DNA of 64,000 nt from Pedosphaera sp. (lineage in GTDB: Bacteria; Verrucomicrobiota; Verrucomicrobiia; Limisphaerales; SXQI01): the NCBI GenBank assembly GCA_025359965.1, contig JANYDC010000017.1, forward strand, positions 1 through 64,000, read 5' to 3'. Position numbers and translations under genes: made by a program. The first letter of the stretch is position 1; each line of letters opens with the position of its first letter. Shown here piece by piece: positions 62,935-64,000 of this stretch. The notes below the pieces were generated by a model, which made no database searches, had not been told where the DNA came from, and worked only from the letters and a program-made list of their open reading frames with translations.

Positions 62935-64000
62935 ATGCGCAGCTGGGCGTTAATGATAGCAATACTCGCGGCCTTCATCTTCATAGCTATTGCCCAAGAT
63001 TCACGCATTTCTGCGATCGACCTTCGGGTCCAACCCTGTCGGACAAGAATTCAATCACTAGTCAGGGAAAAAAGCACTGTCTTGGCGGAATTGCGCGCCG
63101 GTCTCTTCTGCAGCGAGTGCCGTCAATCCAAGAGTGAGATTGAACGCACTGGCAAGTCATTTGAAAGGCATTTAAAGGATGTAGATGGGCACCCTATCCC
63201 TGCTTCGGATTTGGTGCTTAAGGAAAAATCGAAGGAATTTGATGATCAGATCGCTGATCTCCAAAACGTACTGCGTCAATTGGCCAACGAACGATCTTCG
63301 GTGATCCAAGCGATCCAGCGTGAGCAAATCGAAGCGCAAAATCGTCGCAACGAGGAGCAGCGTCTGAAATCTGCCCTCCAAAATGAGGCTATCCGGCAAA
63401 GAAACAAATCATTTTCGGATAGCATAGCCCAGTCGACTGCCGATGCGGTAAGAAGTATCGGTGAACAATTTGAGGCGGCCCGGCAACGAAACGCAGAGAG
63501 ACGCCAACAAGACGACGATCGTTTGGCGTCTCTAAGGGAGATGCAGGAAGAGCGGCGCGAGCAACGAGCCGCAGAAAGAGCAGCCGAGGATGAAAACCGT
63601 CTCATTCTTCTGCAATTGAGCCAGGAACAGGCGAAACTGGAAGCCGAACAAGCGGAACAACGCCAGAAGGAGGATGCCCTGCAAAAGGAATCAAGTAGAT
63701 TGCAGGAGTTGGCAAACGCCGGACTTGCAAGTGGCCCAACGTCCAGTGATGTAGGCAGTCCTTTAGTATATGCGGATAAAGTTGCTTCTGTCTGGAACCG
63801 GGCGATGAGCGCAAAGGAATCCGTGGAAGGCGTGGGCAATGCTTTCGAACGCCTTGTCTCAGGCGGTTATAAAGGCCCTTCAGTTTCGACGGAGCTGGTG
63901 GTGGAAAACGCATTCGATTCTGCGGCATTGCAAGGGCGCGTAATGGCACAATTGAGCCCGGCAGCCGATGCGTTATTGTCAGGCAATTACCAACAAGCAG
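62935..64000 (+). CDS. Exported coiled-coil protein, 3' end beyond window
   Basis: An ATG at 62935 opens a frame that runs off the window (355 codons). Signal peptide or anchor: MRSWALMIAILAAFIFIAIA. A CSEC motif (FCSECRQSKSEIER) is followed by very long charged helices (QIADLQNVLRQLANERSSVIQAIQREQIEAQN; RREQRAAERAAEDENR) of coiled-coil type. I do not recognise a family. The 116 bases between it and the SCO1 gene contain nothing else. The minus-strand frames opposite are shadows. Confidence 0.72.
   Translation, partial: MRSWALMIAILAAFIFIAIAQDSRISAIDLRVQPCRTRIQSLVREKSTVLAELRAGLFCSECRQSKSEIERTGKSFERHLKDVDGHPIPASDLVLKEKSKEFDDQIADLQNVLRQLANERSSVIQAIQREQIEAQNRRNEEQRLKSALQNEAIRQRNKSFSDSIAQSTADAVRSIGEQFEAARQRNAERRQQDDDRLASLREMQEERREQRAAERAAEDENRLILLQLSQEQAKLEAEQAEQRQKEDALQKESSRLQELANAGLASGPTSSDVGSPLVYADKVASVWNRAMSAKESVEGVGNAFERLVSGGYKGPSVSTELVVENAFDSAALQGRVMAQLSPAADALLSGNYQQA

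Overview
The window looks like chromosome of a free-living Verrucomicrobiota bacterium. Three prepilin-like proteins carry the [17 protein letters not shown] leader or the ADGH(A/S/V)E tail typical of that phylum and of Planctomycetota. A PilMN/PilO/GspD/GspE gene row, a zinc-ribbon Ser/Thr kinase next to an ECF sigma factor, a short Trp-rich peptide of a verrucomicrobial type upstream of HU, and many REP-like palindromes point the same way. No rRNA, tRNA or CRISPR array was found.

Layout. 0-4.7 kb: a KaiC-like ATPase that has lost most of its first domain, translationally linked to a multi-PAS/GAF hybrid histidine kinase. 4.9-14 kb (minus strand): a type II secretion/type IV pilus operon (GspE, PilM/N, PilO, GspD) running into a methyltransferase, Xaa-Pro aminopeptidase and an unknown gene. 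14.2-14.8 kb: a REP-associated transposase (RAYT) inside a perfect 20-bp inverted repeat. 15-19.7 kb: small proteins, an ECF sigma factor with an in-frame amber codon, and a Ser/Thr kinase. 19.9-23.4 kb: UvrA preceded by a ParDE-like toxin-antitoxin pair. 23.6-30.3 kb: serine hydrolase, prepilin, HxlR regulator divergent from a DinB-like protein, and a large secreted RCC1-repeat protein. 30.4-33.2 kb: an Mla lipid-transport operon (MlaE, MlaF, MlaD). 33.2-39.7 kb: a beta-lactamase/NamZ fusion, HU, HisRS, an unknown secreted protein and a Fic toxin with a VbhA-like antitoxin. 40-45.9 kb: aldo/keto reductase, PIN-PhoH, a glutathione-transferase-like protein, an intact prepilin, a decapitated prepilin, a second RAYT and a dense REP array.

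45.9-53.9 kb is the most unusual part: an S24 repressor divergent from a compact phage head module (unknown membrane protein, terminase large subunit, portal fused to a Mu-type scaffold protease, decoration protein, major capsid protein, LamG-like protein, small unknown). No tail, lysis, replication, integrase or transposase genes are visible. It is followed by repeats, a DUF1398 protein and a free-standing TIR/deoxyribosyltransferase-like protein that may be a defence effector. 55.9-64 kb: an amber-interrupted SnoaL-like gene; a flavinylation electron-transfer set (FMN-binding protein, ApbE, 4-TM membrane protein); TPR, LysM and CusF-SCO1 proteins with copper/respiratory colour; and a coiled-coil protein that runs off the window.

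Recurring themes are genes damaged next to repeats (KaiC, prepilin), two otherwise readable genes each split by one in-frame TAG, and several repeat families that appear more than once. Functions are inferred by reading translated motifs; no database search was run.
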